Positions 35,409-43,919 of a DNA stretch of 64,000 nt are shown piece after piece. Source of the stretch: Mycobacterium adipatum (GTDB taxonomy: Bacteria > Actinomycetota > Actinomycetes > Mycobacteriales > Mycobacteriaceae); the NCBI RefSeq assembly GCF_001644575.1, contig NZ_CP015596.1:62001-126000 (forward strand), given 5' to 3'. Positions within the stretch are counted from its first letter, which is position 1. The number at the start of each line of letters is the position of its first letter. Under the pieces are notes generated by a model that had not been told where the DNA came from, did no database searches, and was given only the letters and a program-made list of their open reading frames with translations. The position numbers were made by a program, and so were the translations under genes.

Positions 35409-36206
35409 TCATCCCTTGAAGTAGACGATCTGATGGCTGGTGGCCAGCAGCCTTCCACCGGTCCCCCAGATCTGGGCGGCTTGGTCGAAATGGCCGGACG
35501 AATACTGTTGTGCACGTGCGGTTGCCAGCACATGGTCATCGCCCTGGGCGGCCAAGGCGTCGCTGTCGGCGTGGAAGTACACCGTGATCGACACGGTGCC
35601 CGCGGGCAGCGGACGCCCGAGCCGCAGGTAGATGCGCGGGTAGAAGATGTCACAGACAGCGGTCAATGCGGCGAAATCCCATGGCCGAGGGGGGTTGTCC
35701 CGAACCCACAGCGTGGTCTCCGAGGACGCGGATTCACCGTCACCGGCATCCGGGATGGCGCCGGTGACATAGCGCATGTCGTAGTTGCGCATCCAGGTCG
35801 GCCCCTTGTCCGGACCGACCGGCACCTCCGCGGGTGCGGGCACCGACGGGCTTGCCGGTTCGGTGTCACCCCAGGTGTCCCGCCGGACCCCGAAAACCGC
35901 GGTGGCGGTGGTCAACACGTCACCGTCCTGGCTGAGCTCGACGAACCAATGCTGGTTGGATCGGTTGGTGCGCACCGCGCGGGTGCTGATCTCGAAGTCG
36001 CCTTCGACGATCGGAGCCAGGTAGTTCACCGTCAGCGCCACCGGTTGACCGTGCACATCGGGCTGCAGTTCGATGGCCCGCAGCAGCGCTGCGGCGGTGA
36101 TGCCCCCGAACGGGCCGACCATGTTCGCCCATTCGGGCACGGTGCGACCGCGCAACAGTCGTTCACCGGCGGGTTGCAGGGCGATGCCATTGTCGAAGGC
36201 CGTCAT
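35409..36206 (-). CDS. Acyl-CoA thioesterase-like (double hotdog) protein, 265 aa
   Basis: The sequence fits the TesB-like double-hotdog thioesterase group: MVGPFGGITAAALLRAI (about residues 29-45), a core GDFEISTRAVRTNRSNQHW and a second module ending in FHADSDALAAQGDDHVL and YFKG. Such proteins hydrolyse acyl-CoA thioesters. There is no signal or membrane segment. It stands alone on its strand, with 108 bases to the upstream dehydrogenase-like gene. Confidence 0.75.
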   Translation of the reverse strand: MTAFDNGIALQPAGERLLRGRTVPEWANMVGPFGGITAAALLRAIELQPDVHGQPVALTVNYLAPIVEGDFEISTRAVRTNRSNQHWFVELSQDGDVLTTATAVFGVRRDTWGDTEPASPSVPAPAEVPVGPDKGPTWMRNYDMRYVTGAIPDAGDGESASSETTLWVRDNPPRPWDFAALTAVCDIFYPRIYLRLGRPLPAGTVSITVYFHADSDALAAQGDDHVLATARAQQYSSGHFDQAAQIWGTGGRLLATSHQIVYFKG

Positions 36207-36314
36207 CGGTCTTCCTCCAGGGTCGGGCGGTTCGCTCGGTCGACGGCGCTGCCGACCGGCGATCCACGTTACCCGCGGACCGCGGACCGGCTCCGTGGCC
36301 GTCCCGCTCGTGCG

Positions 36315-37382
36315 CTAGGCGAACCGTCCGGCGAAACCCCGCAAGGGCAGGTCGGCACTGGTGAGCAGCCCCGGTGCCGCCGCGACCACCGAGGCGATGG
36401 CGTTGAGTGCGGGCAGACCGGTCACGGTCATCCCGATCGAGGCGAAGCTCGCCGGATCGGAGAGGTCGACGCCGGGTTTGGGGAAGATCATGTGCTTGTT
36501 GTACACGCACGGATCGCCCGTCACCTGGGTGATGTAGCAGCCCTTGATATCCCAGCTCGGGTCGGTGTGCGGGGTCATCTGCCATTCGAGGTGGGTTTCG
36601 ATCTTCGGGACACCGTCGACCATCCCCTGGTACTTGATGTAGTTGCCACCCAGCGACCCCTTGGGCAGCTGGTACCAGCCGAGGTCGACGTCCTTGGTGG
36701 TGGCCCCGAGTTCGTAGCTGAACTTCACCTCGTCGAGGTGGACGTCGAAGCAGTCGGCCATCAGCAACACACTGTCGGCGAAGACCCGGGTGTACTTCTC
36801 CAGCATGCCGGGCAGCCGCGGGTCGTCCACCGGCAGCCCGTAGCCGACCTCTTTCCAGGTGTCGGCGGAGTGGTGACAGGACACATCCACCGATTCGATG
36901 GTGGTGACGTTCTCGATCTCGGCGACATCGGCCGAACACACCACGCCCAGAATCTGATTCAGGCCCGGATTCATACCCGTGCCGTAGAACGTCGCACCGC
37001 CCCTGGCCGCAGCCGCGGCCAGCACCTCGCTCACCGGCCGCCCGGATGGGTGCGGATGGTTGGTGTCGCGGTGCCAGCCGGTGATCCAGTCCGCGGTGGT
37101 CACGATATTGATCCCCGCCTCGAGCACCCGCACGTAGAGGTCCTCGTCCGGGAACACTCCGTGGAATGTCACCACATCGGGATCGGCGGCGATGATCTCC
37201 TCCACCGTGCCGGTGGCGATCACCCCGTTGGGTGCCAGACCGGCGATCTCACCGGCATCGCGACCCACCTTCTCCGGGGTGTAGCAGTGCAACCCGACGA
37301 GCGTCAGATCCGGATGCGCGGCAATGCGTTTGATCATCTCGGTGCCCACATTGCCGGTGGCTACCTGGAAGACGCGGATCAT
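36315..37382 (-). CDS. Dihydrodipicolinate-reductase-like NAD(P)-binding protein, 355 aa
   Basis: An N-terminal Rossmann region VFQVATGNVGTEMIKRIAAHP (about residues 4-24) and the overall DapB-like pattern (TGMNPGLNQI near 140) place it with the actinobacterial dihydrodipicolinate-reductase-related oxidoreductases, most of unknown substrate and often found in steroid or xenobiotic regions. The ATG 37382 overlaps the stop of the Rieske oxygenase gene by 4 bases, so the two are co-translated and probably act on related substrates. Confidence 0.75.
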   Translation of the reverse strand: MIRVFQVATGNVGTEMIKRIAAHPDLTLVGLHCYTPEKVGRDAGEIAGLAPNGVIATGTVEEIIAADPDVVTFHGVFPDEDLYVRVLEAGINIVTTADWITGWHRDTNHPHPSGRPVSEVLAAAAARGGATFYGTGMNPGLNQILGVVCSADVAEIENVTTIESVDVSCHHSADTWKEVGYGLPVDDPRLPGMLEKYTRVFADSVLLMADCFDVHLDEVKFSYELGATTKDVDLGWYQLPKGSLGGNYIKYQGMVDGVPKIETHLEWQMTPHTDPSWDIKGCYITQVTGDPCVYNKHMIFPKPGVDLSDPASFASIGMTVTGLPALNAIASVVAAAPGLLTSADLPLRGFAGRFA

Positions 37383-38407
37383 ATGGTGTCTGCCTCTCGA
37401 ACTCTTGCCAGGTCCGCGGCGGATCCGCCGAGACCGTCTGGATAGAACTGCATGGCCCACTTGCGAATTGCGGTGAACCCTTCGTACTCGGCGGTGGCCA
37501 GCGCAGGCGGATCCGAATAGCGCTGGTGCGACCAGATGTGGATGTCCTGGGTGAACTGCCGAATGACTTCGGCACCGAACTCGCGGGCCTTGTCCTCGGC
37601 CCGCTGGTCGTCACGACCCGGGGTCCGGCCGATGTAGACCATGAACCGGACGTCGGAGGTCCGGTCGTCGACCGGGGTGACCGCCGAGATGGTCCGGTTG
37701 TCGACCATCCCCCAACTCTTGGTGACGGCGATACCGAGCCCACCGTTGATCGCCTCGACGCCGCTGTTGACGTCCTCGATCCGCTGTCCGTCGTCGCCTT
37801 CGAAGGTGATGGTGAAGTCGACATAGGACACCGGCCCGGCGAAGTCGTGGCGGGTGAACACCGGCACGATGGGCGTCTGGTGCACGTATTTGAAATGCGC
37901 GAAGTCCACCCCGTTTTCGAGCACGTACTGCGGATGTAGTTCCAGTTCCTGTCGGAAAAGGCGCTGCTGGGGGTAGTAGTCCTCGGCGGTGCGTGCACCG
38001 AAGTCGGCGAAGATGTCCGGAGCGTCGAAGAACGGTTCCCGGCCCTGCACGTCATGCCAGATGTAGACCGACGCGTTGCGCTCGACCACCGGATAGGTCC
38101 GTATCCGTCTGCCTCGGTTGGGCCGGTCCTGATACGGGATGCAGACGTTTCGACCCTCGTCGTTCCACTGCCAGCCATGGAAAGGGCATTGCAGTACGTC
38201 GCCTTTCACCTGCCCGCCGTAACCGAGGTGCGCGCCGAGGTGCTCGCAGTAGGCGTTCATCACCGTCAGCCGGCCGGACGCCGCGCGCCAGGCGATCATC
38301 TCCTGGCCGAAGTAGGTCATCCGGTGTACGTCACCGACACCGATCTCGTCCGACCAGGCCACCTGGAACCAGCCCGTCGGCTTCATCGACAGTGGTGGCT
38401 TTGCCAT
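37379..38407 (-). CDS. Rieske non-haem iron oxygenase, KshA-like, 342 aa
   Basis: The Rieske [2Fe-2S] motif C-x-H-x17-C-x2-H is Cys54, His56, Cys74, His77. The mononuclear iron region VDFAHFKYVHQT provides Asp168, His171 and His176. The single-subunit type and size resemble 3-ketosteroid 9-alpha-hydroxylase oxygenase components (KshA), which need a separate reductase not found nearby. Substrate is uncertain. It is divergent from a TetR gene at 38464. The start ATG 38407 gives MAKPPLSMKPTGWFQVAW, normal for the family. Confidence 0.83.
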   Translation of the reverse strand: MAKPPLSMKPTGWFQVAWSDEIGVGDVHRMTYFGQEMIAWRAASGRLTVMNAYCEHLGAHLGYGGQVKGDVLQCPFHGWQWNDEGRNVCIPYQDRPNRGRRIRTYPVVERNASVYIWHDVQGREPFFDAPDIFADFGARTAEDYYPQQRLFRQELELHPQYVLENGVDFAHFKYVHQTPIVPVFTRHDFAGPVSYVDFTITFEGDDGQRIEDVNSGVEAINGGLGIAVTKSWGMVDNRTISAVTPVDDRTSDVRFMVYIGRTPGRDDQRAEDKAREFGAEVIRQFTQDIHIWSHQRYSDPPALATAEYEGFTAIRKWAMQFYPDGLGGSAADLARVREADTI

Positions 38408-38463
38408 GGGCCAACAATCACAGAGGGTTCTATTAAAGTCAAGGGTCGCGTAGCATCCATCCG

Positions 38464-39075
38464 GTGACCGAAGCCGCCGAGCGCCGCACCAACCGGCGCG
38501 GGCAGGCCAGTCGCGAGAGCATGCTCGATGCGGCGTTGCAGGCCTTGGCATCCGGAGCACCCGGGTCGGTCTCGGGTAACCGGATCGCCAAAGATGCCGG
38601 CGCGACCTGGGGCACGGTCAAGTACCAGTTCGGCGATATCGACGGGCTGTGGGCCGCCGTTCTGCGCCGGACCGCCGAGCGCCGCGGCACGCTCCCGGCA
38701 CATGCCGCACCGCACGGAACCCTGGCGCAGCGCGTCGCAGCCATCCTGGACATCCTCTATGCCGGACTGAGCTCGACCGACTCCCGGGCCATCGAGAACC
38801 TGCGGGCCGCGCTCCCCCGCGATCGAGCCGAGCTGGAACGCCACTATCCGCAGACCGCGTCCGAGCTGGCATCCTGGCAGAAGACCTGGATCACCGACTG
38901 CCAGAGCGCCTTCGCCGACCTGGACGTCGACCCCGCCCGTGTGCGCGAGGTCGCGCTGTTCATCCCGGGGGCGATGCGCGGCATCACCTCCGAACGCCAA
39001 CTCGGCTCATACATCGATCTCGACGAGGCCCGTCACGGCCTGTCCAAGGCGATCGTCGCGTACCTCCAGGGATGA
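38464..39075 (+). CDS. TetR-family regulator, 203 aa
   Basis: The helix-turn-helix is in SVSGNRIAKDAGATWGTVKY (about residues 36-55), with a typical TetR C-terminal domain. It begins at GTG 38464, preceded by a TAGCAT -10-like hexamer at 38451-38456 with 7 bases between, so the mRNA may be leaderless. It is divergent from the Rieske gene and probably controls it. Its stop lies just before the DosR-like box of the next gene. Confidence 0.85.
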   Translation: MTEAAERRTNRRGQASRESMLDAALQALASGAPGSVSGNRIAKDAGATWGTVKYQFGDIDGLWAAVLRRTAERRGTLPAHAAPHGTLAQRVAAILDILYAGLSSTDSRAIENLRAALPRDRAELERHYPQTASELASWQKTWITDCQSAFADLDVDPARVREVALFIPGAMRGITSERQLGSYIDLDEARHGLSKAIVAYLQG

Positions 39076-39092
39076 GGGGACTTCCGGCCCTA
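39076..39092 (+). promoter_or_regulatory. DosR-like box upstream of the Acg-family gene
   Basis: GGGGACTTCCGGCCCTA contains the GGGAC and CCC arms of the mycobacterial dormancy (DosR) motif (TTSGGGACTWWAGTCCCSAA, about 13 of 20 matches). It sits 34 bases before an Acg-type nitroreductase gene, a family belonging to the DosR regulon in M. tuberculosis. The motif match and the gene type support each other. Confidence 0.55.
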
Positions 39093-39125
39093 CCGGCCGG
39101 CGCCGCGCCCGCACAGACTGGTGGC

Positions 39126-40109
39126 ATGGCGACCACATCGCAGGCCCCACGCCGGGTGAAGATCTTCGAGGAGGCCGTGCACCTGGCGTGCCGGGCCCCG
39201 TCGTACCACAACAGCCAGCCGTGGCGCTGGGTGGTGACCTCCGACAGCGTGCAACTCTTCGTCGACACCGACCGACTGGTCGCCACCGATACCACCGGCA
39301 GGCAGGCGGTGATCAGTTGTGGCGCAGCGCTCGACCACTTCCGCGTCGCGGCGGCCGCGGCCGGATTACAAGCGCGTGTGCAACGCTATCCCGATCCCGA
39401 GGATCACCACCACCTGGCCACCATCACCTTCGCCGCGCTGACCGATATCACCGCCGGCCACCGGCGGCGTGCCGATGCCATCCTGCGCCGGCGCACCGAC
39501 CGGCTGCCGATGGAAGCACCATCCGATTGGGCCTCCTTCGAACTGCTACTCGGTGAATCCGCTGATCCCGCCGTCACCTTGGACGTCATCGCACCGGCCG
39601 ACCGGCCTGCCGTCGCGGACGCCTCCCAACTCACCGATGCGCTGCGTCTCTACGATTCGGCCTACCATCACGAGATCGACTGGTGGACATCCCCCTTCGA
39701 GGTCAATGACGGTATCCCGCACAGTGCTCTGGTGTCGGCGGCCGAGGCCGACCGGGTCGACGTCGGGCGGTCCTTCCCCGTCACCCAGAATCGCGAGCGC
39801 CGCCCCCACGTTGCCGAGGACACCGCCCAACTGGTGGTGATCTCGGCCACCGACGACACCCGGGCCGGCATATTGCGCTGCGGCGAGGCACTTTCCGCCC
39901 TGCTGCTCGATGCCACCGTCGCAGGGTTGGCATCGTGCACACTGAGCCACCTCACCGAGGTGCCGGTGAGCCGAGATATCGTCGGCGCCCTGGTCAACCG
40001 GCCGTTCCCACAGGTGGTCGTGCGCTTGGGACGAGTGCCCGAACTCGACGACGTGCCGCCTCCCACGCCCCGCCGCCCGCTGTCGGAGGTGTTGGCGCTC
40101 AAGCTCTGA
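39126..40109 (+). CDS. Acg-family (Rv2032-like) nitroreductase-fold protein, 327 aa
   Basis: This protein has tandem nitroreductase half-domains. The start HLACRAPSYHNSQPWRW (about residues 18-34) is the hallmark of the Acg/Rv3131/Rv3127 family, followed by RRRTDRLPME near 120 and LASCTLSH near 270. In this family the FMN site is partly closed, and the proteins are thought to bind rather than turn over flavin. Relatives are strongly induced by hypoxia and nitric oxide through DosR. ATG 39126 is the start. It converges on a TetR gene with an 11-base overlap. Confidence 0.85.
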   Translation: MATTSQAPRRVKIFEEAVHLACRAPSYHNSQPWRWVVTSDSVQLFVDTDRLVATDTTGRQAVISCGAALDHFRVAAAAAGLQARVQRYPDPEDHHHLATITFAALTDITAGHRRRADAILRRRTDRLPMEAPSDWASFELLLGESADPAVTLDVIAPADRPAVADASQLTDALRLYDSAYHHEIDWWTSPFEVNDGIPHSALVSAAEADRVDVGRSFPVTQNRERRPHVAEDTAQLVVISATDDTRAGILRCGEALSALLLDATVAGLASCTLSHLTEVPVSRDIVGALVNRPFPQVVVRLGRVPELDDVPPPTPRRPLSEVLALKL

Positions 40110-40674
40110 ATGCGGCGAGCATCGCGTGCAGTCGGCGGCCCACCGCGTCGAGCGGATCGGTGCTGCGCTCGGCCCGACACATGGCCACCGCACCCTCGAC
40201 GGCGGCGACCACCAGCATCGCGGTGTCGGCGGCGTCCGCGTGGCGCGCACCGTCATCGCGCAGTGCGCCGGCCACCGCCGACGTCCAGTTGCTGAAGGCG
40301 AACACCGCCGCATCCCGCGGCGCGACATCGTCCTCGCCGACCTGCACCGCGACCGCCAGCACTGCACAACCGCACTGGAAGTCGCTGTCCACCAGAGCTT
40401 CCCGCCACAAATTCAGTAACCGATCGACGAGCGCGACCGCACCGCCCGCCGCCGCATCCTGCAACTGCGCCGTCATGCGCGCGTCCACCCAGCGGATCGC
40501 CTCGGCGGCCAACTGCGACTTTCCGCCCGGGAAATAGTGGTACGTCGATCCGAGCGGCGCCGCGGCGTGCCTGGCCAATTCCCGGACCGTCAACGCGCTG
40601 AAGCCGGCGCGCCCCAACATGTCGGCCGCGCCGGCCACCATGCGCTGCCGCGTGTCCCGGTCGGATTCCACCAT
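40099..40674 (-). CDS. TetR-family regulator, 191 aa
   Basis: The N-terminal helix-turn-helix is LTVRELARHAAAPLGSTYHYF (two parts about residues 31-51), with the common YHYFPGGKSQL ending typical of the YxAF/LmrA-like TetR subgroup. A strong GGGGG ribosome site precedes ATG 40674; an earlier in-frame ATG at 40701 would lie inside the operator-like repeats. It probably represses itself. Confidence 0.82.
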   Translation of the reverse strand: MVESDRDTRQRMVAGAADMLGRAGFSALTVRELARHAAAPLGSTYHYFPGGKSQLAAEAIRWVDARMTAQLQDAAAGGAVALVDRLLNLWREALVDSDFQCGCAVLAVAVQVGEDDVAPRDAAVFAFSNWTSAVAGALRDDGARHADAADTAMLVVAAVEGAVAMCRAERSTDPLDAVGRRLHAMLAAFRA

Positions 40675-40686
40675 GGATCCACCCCC

Positions 40687-40736
40687 TATAACGTTCGTCA
40701 TAAAATATCACGAGCTGGGATTATGACGGGTGATAT
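40687..40736. promoter_or_regulatory. Repeated TAT(G/A)ACG operator region of the TetR gene
   Basis: An imperfect palindrome TAT-x-ACG-xx-CGT-x-ATA spans 40687-40702, and a third half site TTATGACG lies at 40721-40728, complementary to CGTCATAA at 40696-40703. A second pair, ATATCAC (40705-40711) and GTGATAT (40730-40736), interleaves with it. The block lies right before the TetR start and looks like a multi-half-site autoregulatory operator. Confidence 0.55.
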
Positions 40737-40798
40737 AGGAATCGGGCCGGTCGCCGCCCGAGGAATATGAGATGCGGACCACATCGCCGGGGCATTCC

Positions 40799-40824
40799 GT
40801 GTCAAGCGCCCGATATGCGGGTAG
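40799..40824 (+). promoter_or_regulatory. Possible SigF-type promoter for the ferritin-like gene
   Basis: GTGT-N16-GGGTAG resembles the mycobacterial SigF consensus (GTTT-N15-17-GGGTA) with one mismatch in the -35. It lies about 78 bases before the ferritin-like start. Stress ferritin-like proteins are often in SigF regulons of fast growers; the link is inference. Confidence 0.4.
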
Positions 40825-40901
40825 CCGACCGAATGAAGGCGCATCCGCGCCGCACGGTCGATCCCGACCGATGACAACACATCCACCAGGGGGCCCACGT
40901 C

Positions 40902-41858
40902 ATGACCGACACCACCACTCTCATCGCCAACCTGCGGACCATGCTGGAACTGACCAGCACCGAGATCCAGATCGCGGAGTTCCGCACCAGCCAGGCCCGC
41001 ACCGATGCGGTGCATCAGGAGCTGACGAAGAACGCCGAGAATGCCCGCACCCGCGCGGCGCTCATCGAGGCCACCATCCGCGAACTCGGCGGCACACCAA
41101 CCATTTTCGGCCCGCTACTCGGGCGCGCCGCGGCTCTGGTCAAAGCGCTCACCGAGCAGGCCGAGCCGTTTTCCGAGGCCCTGCTGGGCGATCTCGCCCT
41201 GGAACATCTGCTCGTCGACCGTGCCCGCTATCTGAAGTCACTGGCCGTCGCGGCCGGCAACTCCCAGGTCCAGGACCTGGCCGACTCCCTGATCGAGGCA
41301 CACAATGCCACCGTGGTCTGGCTGACCACCGTGTTGGCCGAGGACGCCCTCGGCGGCCCTGCGGCGCTGCGTCGCACCCCGGTGCAGGCCGCAGCCGGCG
41401 TCGCGGTCAAACTCGCCAACCTGCCGGGACAACTGGCGACCCGGGCGGTCGACCGCGTGCTGACCACGGTCCGGTCCACCCGCCCTGCCGTCGACGATGC
41501 ACTCGCACGCGGCAGCCAGGCCGGCGAGATCGCCGCCAAGACCCTGTCGGCATCACGTGACGCCGCGCTCTCGGCGGCGGAGAAGGTGAGCCGACGCGAA
41601 GGCGCCGGCGAGGTGGCCGACGCCCTGCACAACCTGCGCGGTAAGACCGGCGTCCTCGACGCCGCGGAACTGCCCATCGCCGGCTACGACGAGCTGAACG
41701 TCAACGACGCCGTGGCGGCGGTCAAGGAACTGTCCGAGCCGGCCGACATCCGCGTCGTCATCGCCTACGAGGAGCTCCACAAGGATCGCCAGCGAGTGGT
41801 CTCCGCAGCTCAGACGCGGCTGAGCAGTATCGCCCAGGAGATCGTCGGCATCAGCTGA
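40902..41858 (+). CDS. Ferritin-like-domain protein, 318 aa
   Basis: This all-helical protein has an N-terminal ferritin-like four-helix region (about residues 1-150, with E-x-x-H-type pairs such as LALEHLLVDRARY) and a long Ala-rich coiled linker. The C-terminal motif is ELPIAGYDELNVNDAVAAV followed by DIRVVIAYEELHKDRQRV. The C-terminal segment is a module shared by actinobacterial lipid-droplet and stress proteins. Iron ligands are not clearly conserved, so true iron storage is doubtful. No signal peptide. It is a single gene between a TetR gene and a desaturase gene. Confidence 0.65.
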   Translation: MTDTTTLIANLRTMLELTSTEIQIAEFRTSQARTDAVHQELTKNAENARTRAALIEATIRELGGTPTIFGPLLGRAAALVKALTEQAEPFSEALLGDLALEHLLVDRARYLKSLAVAAGNSQVQDLADSLIEAHNATVVWLTTVLAEDALGGPAALRRTPVQAAAGVAVKLANLPGQLATRAVDRVLTTVRSTRPAVDDALARGSQAGEIAAKTLSASRDAALSAAEKVSRREGAGEVADALHNLRGKTGVLDAAELPIAGYDELNVNDAVAAVKELSEPADIRVVIAYEELHKDRQRVVSAAQTRLSSIAQEIVGIS

Positions 41859-41898
41859 TCGCTTCGGATTCCGGCGAATCCGTTGGCACCGACCGCAC

Positions 41899-41929
41899 CC
41901 TACGGTACCGTAAGTTACGGTACCGTAGG
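41899..41929. promoter_or_regulatory. 31-bp tandem palindrome upstream of the desaturase gene
   Basis: Two copies of the self-complementary dodecamer TACGGTACCGTA (41901-41912 and 41917-41928) are arranged so that the whole 31 bp is one perfect palindrome about base 41914. It ends 30 bases before the desaturase ATG. The geometry suggests cooperative binding of two regulator dimers, for example a TetR-type fatty-acid regulator. Confidence 0.8.
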
Positions 41930-41959
41930 TTTAGCGGTGTAAAGGGAACGGAGACCGCC

Positions 41960-42877
41960 ATGGTGGATCAGAACGGCGTGCTGCACGAGCTGGAGCCGAT
42001 CGTCGAACAGAACCTCGAGCGCCATCTCGACACGGTCAAACCCTGGGATCCGCACGACTACGTGCCGTGGAGCCGGGGGCGCGATTTCGCGTTTCTGGGC
42101 GGCCAGGACTGGGCACCCGAGGATTCCCCGCTGGACCCGGTCGCCAAGGCGGCACTGACGGTCAACCTGTTGACCGAGGACAATCTGCCCTCCTACCACC
42201 GCGAGATCGCCACCCGTTTCGGGCGCGATGGCGCGTGGGGCACCTGGGTCGGGCAATGGACCGCCGAGGAGGGCCGCCACAGCATCGCGCTACGCGACTA
42301 CCTGGTGGTGACACGCGGTGTCGATCCCAGCAAGCTCGAGGCGCTGCGGATGGAACACACCGTCGCCGGATACGACTCGGGCGACAAGACCCCGCTGGCG
42401 GCGCTGGCATACGTGTCGTTCCAGGAGTTGGCCACCCGTGTGTCGCACCGAAACACCGGGCGCGCCTCGGGTTGTCCGATCGCCGACCAGTTGCTCGCCC
42501 GGATCGCGGCCGACGAGAACCTGCACATGGTCTTCTACCGCAACCTCATGTCCGCCGCGCTCGATATCGCACCGGATGCCGCCATGCGTGCCATCCGCGA
42601 CGAGGTCATCGGCTTTGCGATGCCCGGTGCCGGAATGACGGACTTCCACGAGAACTCGATCCTCATCGCCAAAGCCGGCATCTACGACCTGCGCATCCAT
42701 CATGACGAGGTGCTGCAGCCGGTGTTGCGCTTCTGGCGGATCTTCGACCGCGACGATTTCGGGCCCGCCGGCGAACAGGCCCGCATCGAATTGGCCCGGT
42801 TCCTCGATGCCGTGGACGAACGCGCTCGCTTCTACGAGGAGAAGGCGGCCCGCCGCGCGGTCGGCGCGCAGGCCTAA
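41960..42877 (+). CDS. Acyl-ACP desaturase (DesA family), 305 aa
   Basis: This soluble di-iron fatty-acid desaturase 2 has carboxylate/His iron ligands in TAEEGRHSIALRDYLV (EExxH at about 102-106) and a second ADENLHMVFYRN (DExxH at about 190-194). A first Glu lies near LLTEDNLPSYH. It should insert a double bond into acyl-ACP using O2 and reduced ferredoxin. In mycobacteria DesA1/DesA2 are related, but this copy stands in an accessory region behind its own operator. It converges on the LysR gene with a 4-base overlap. Confidence 0.88.
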   Translation: MVDQNGVLHELEPIVEQNLERHLDTVKPWDPHDYVPWSRGRDFAFLGGQDWAPEDSPLDPVAKAALTVNLLTEDNLPSYHREIATRFGRDGAWGTWVGQWTAEEGRHSIALRDYLVVTRGVDPSKLEALRMEHTVAGYDSGDKTPLAALAYVSFQELATRVSHRNTGRASGCPIADQLLARIAADENLHMVFYRNLMSAALDIAPDAAMRAIRDEVIGFAMPGAGMTDFHENSILIAKAGIYDLRIHHDEVLQPVLRFWRIFDRDDFGPAGEQARIELARFLDAVDERARFYEEKAARRAVGAQA

Positions 42878-43740
42878 CGACCCGGGCGCCGCAGTACGGC
42901 TGCGGCATCCGACACCGCGGCGCCGACGTTGCCGACCAGCTCGCTGTCCAGTTTCCAGCTCTGCCAGTACAACGGCACATCCAGGTGGACGTCGGCGATC
43001 CGGACGAAATCCGCGTTCACGAGTTGCTCGGGGTACATGCCCCACCCCAGTCCGGCGCGGACCGCCGCGCCGAAACCCTCCGCGGTCGGCACATAGTGCA
43101 CGGGGCGCGTGATCGGCCGCCGGAAGGCCTTGCGGATCAGGTTGTCCTGCAGCGCATCATCTCGATTCCAGGCCAACGATGGCGCGGTCGACGCCGCGGC
43201 TGCGGTGAATCCGGCCGGCAGGTACTCGCGCACGTATCGCGGCGCGGCCACCGGCACATAGCGCATCACGCCGAGCGGCCGCACCCGGCAGCCCGGGACC
43301 GCGGTGCGTTCGGTGGTCACCGCACCCATCACCGCCCCCTCGCGGAGCAGCCTGGCCGAGTGGTCCTGATCCTCGATCCGGATATCGAACAGGACGCCGG
43401 GCAGCCGGCCGAATACGGCGTTGAACCAAGTGGCCATCGAATCGGCGTTGACCGCGATCGCGATGCGGGTACGTTCGGTCGATCCCCCCGCCGTTTCGGC
43501 CAGCGCCTCGGACTCGAGCATCTCGGTCTGCGCGGCCAGCCGCAACAACGGAATTCCGGCTCCGGTCGCCCGGCAGGGTTTCTCACGGATGACCAGTACC
43601 TGCCCGACCCGCTGCTCCAGAGCCTTGATCCGCTGACTGATGGCCGACGGTGTGACATGCAGTCGCTCGGCGGCCGCATCGAAGCTGCCCAACTCCACCA
43701 CCGCCGCGAACGCGGTCAGCTGCTGACCGTCCAGCTTCAT
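42874..43740 (-). CDS. LysR-family regulator of the ArgP/LysG type, 288 aa
   Basis: An N-terminal winged helix-turn-helix (AFAAVVELGSFDAAAERLHVTPSAISQRIKALE in parts, about residues 10-42) is followed by a LysR effector domain. Sequence features such as LDGQQLTAFAAVVELGSF and GWGMYPEQL match the ArgP/LysG group that senses lysine/arginine and normally activates a divergent lysE exporter. No lysE is found in the 334 bases before the next gene. It could act on itself or elsewhere. Confidence 0.85.
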   Translation of the reverse strand: MKLDGQQLTAFAAVVELGSFDAAAERLHVTPSAISQRIKALEQRVGQVLVIREKPCRATGAGIPLLRLAAQTEMLESEALAETAGGSTERTRIAIAVNADSMATWFNAVFGRLPGVLFDIRIEDQDHSARLLREGAVMGAVTTERTAVPGCRVRPLGVMRYVPVAAPRYVREYLPAGFTAAAASTAPSLAWNRDDALQDNLIRKAFRRPITRPVHYVPTAEGFGAAVRAGLGWGMYPEQLVNADFVRIADVHLDVPLYWQSWKLDSELVGNVGAAVSDAAAVLRRPGR

Positions 43741-43800
43741 CCGTTCAGGCTAATCCAGCGGTGCGGCCGCGAGCCGGATACCGGGATACCCCGACCGTCT

Positions 43801-43831
43801 GGATAGCCCCCTAATAATTAGGGTAGTATCC
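43801..43831. promoter_or_regulatory. Near-palindrome upstream of the LysR gene
   Basis: GGATA-3-CCCTAAT-A-ATTAGGG-3-TATCC: arms of 5 and 7 bp match perfectly, the two 3-bp steps do not. It lies 61-91 bases before the LysR start, the usual position of a LysR autoregulatory site with interrupted dyad symmetry. Confidence 0.6.
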
Positions 43832-43919
43832 AACTGCCGCCGCCGGAGCGCGGCGCCCTCGAGGACCTTGGCGATTCATGCTCTGGTCCTAATTTTGTTT
43901 CTACACAAGATGATTCGAT

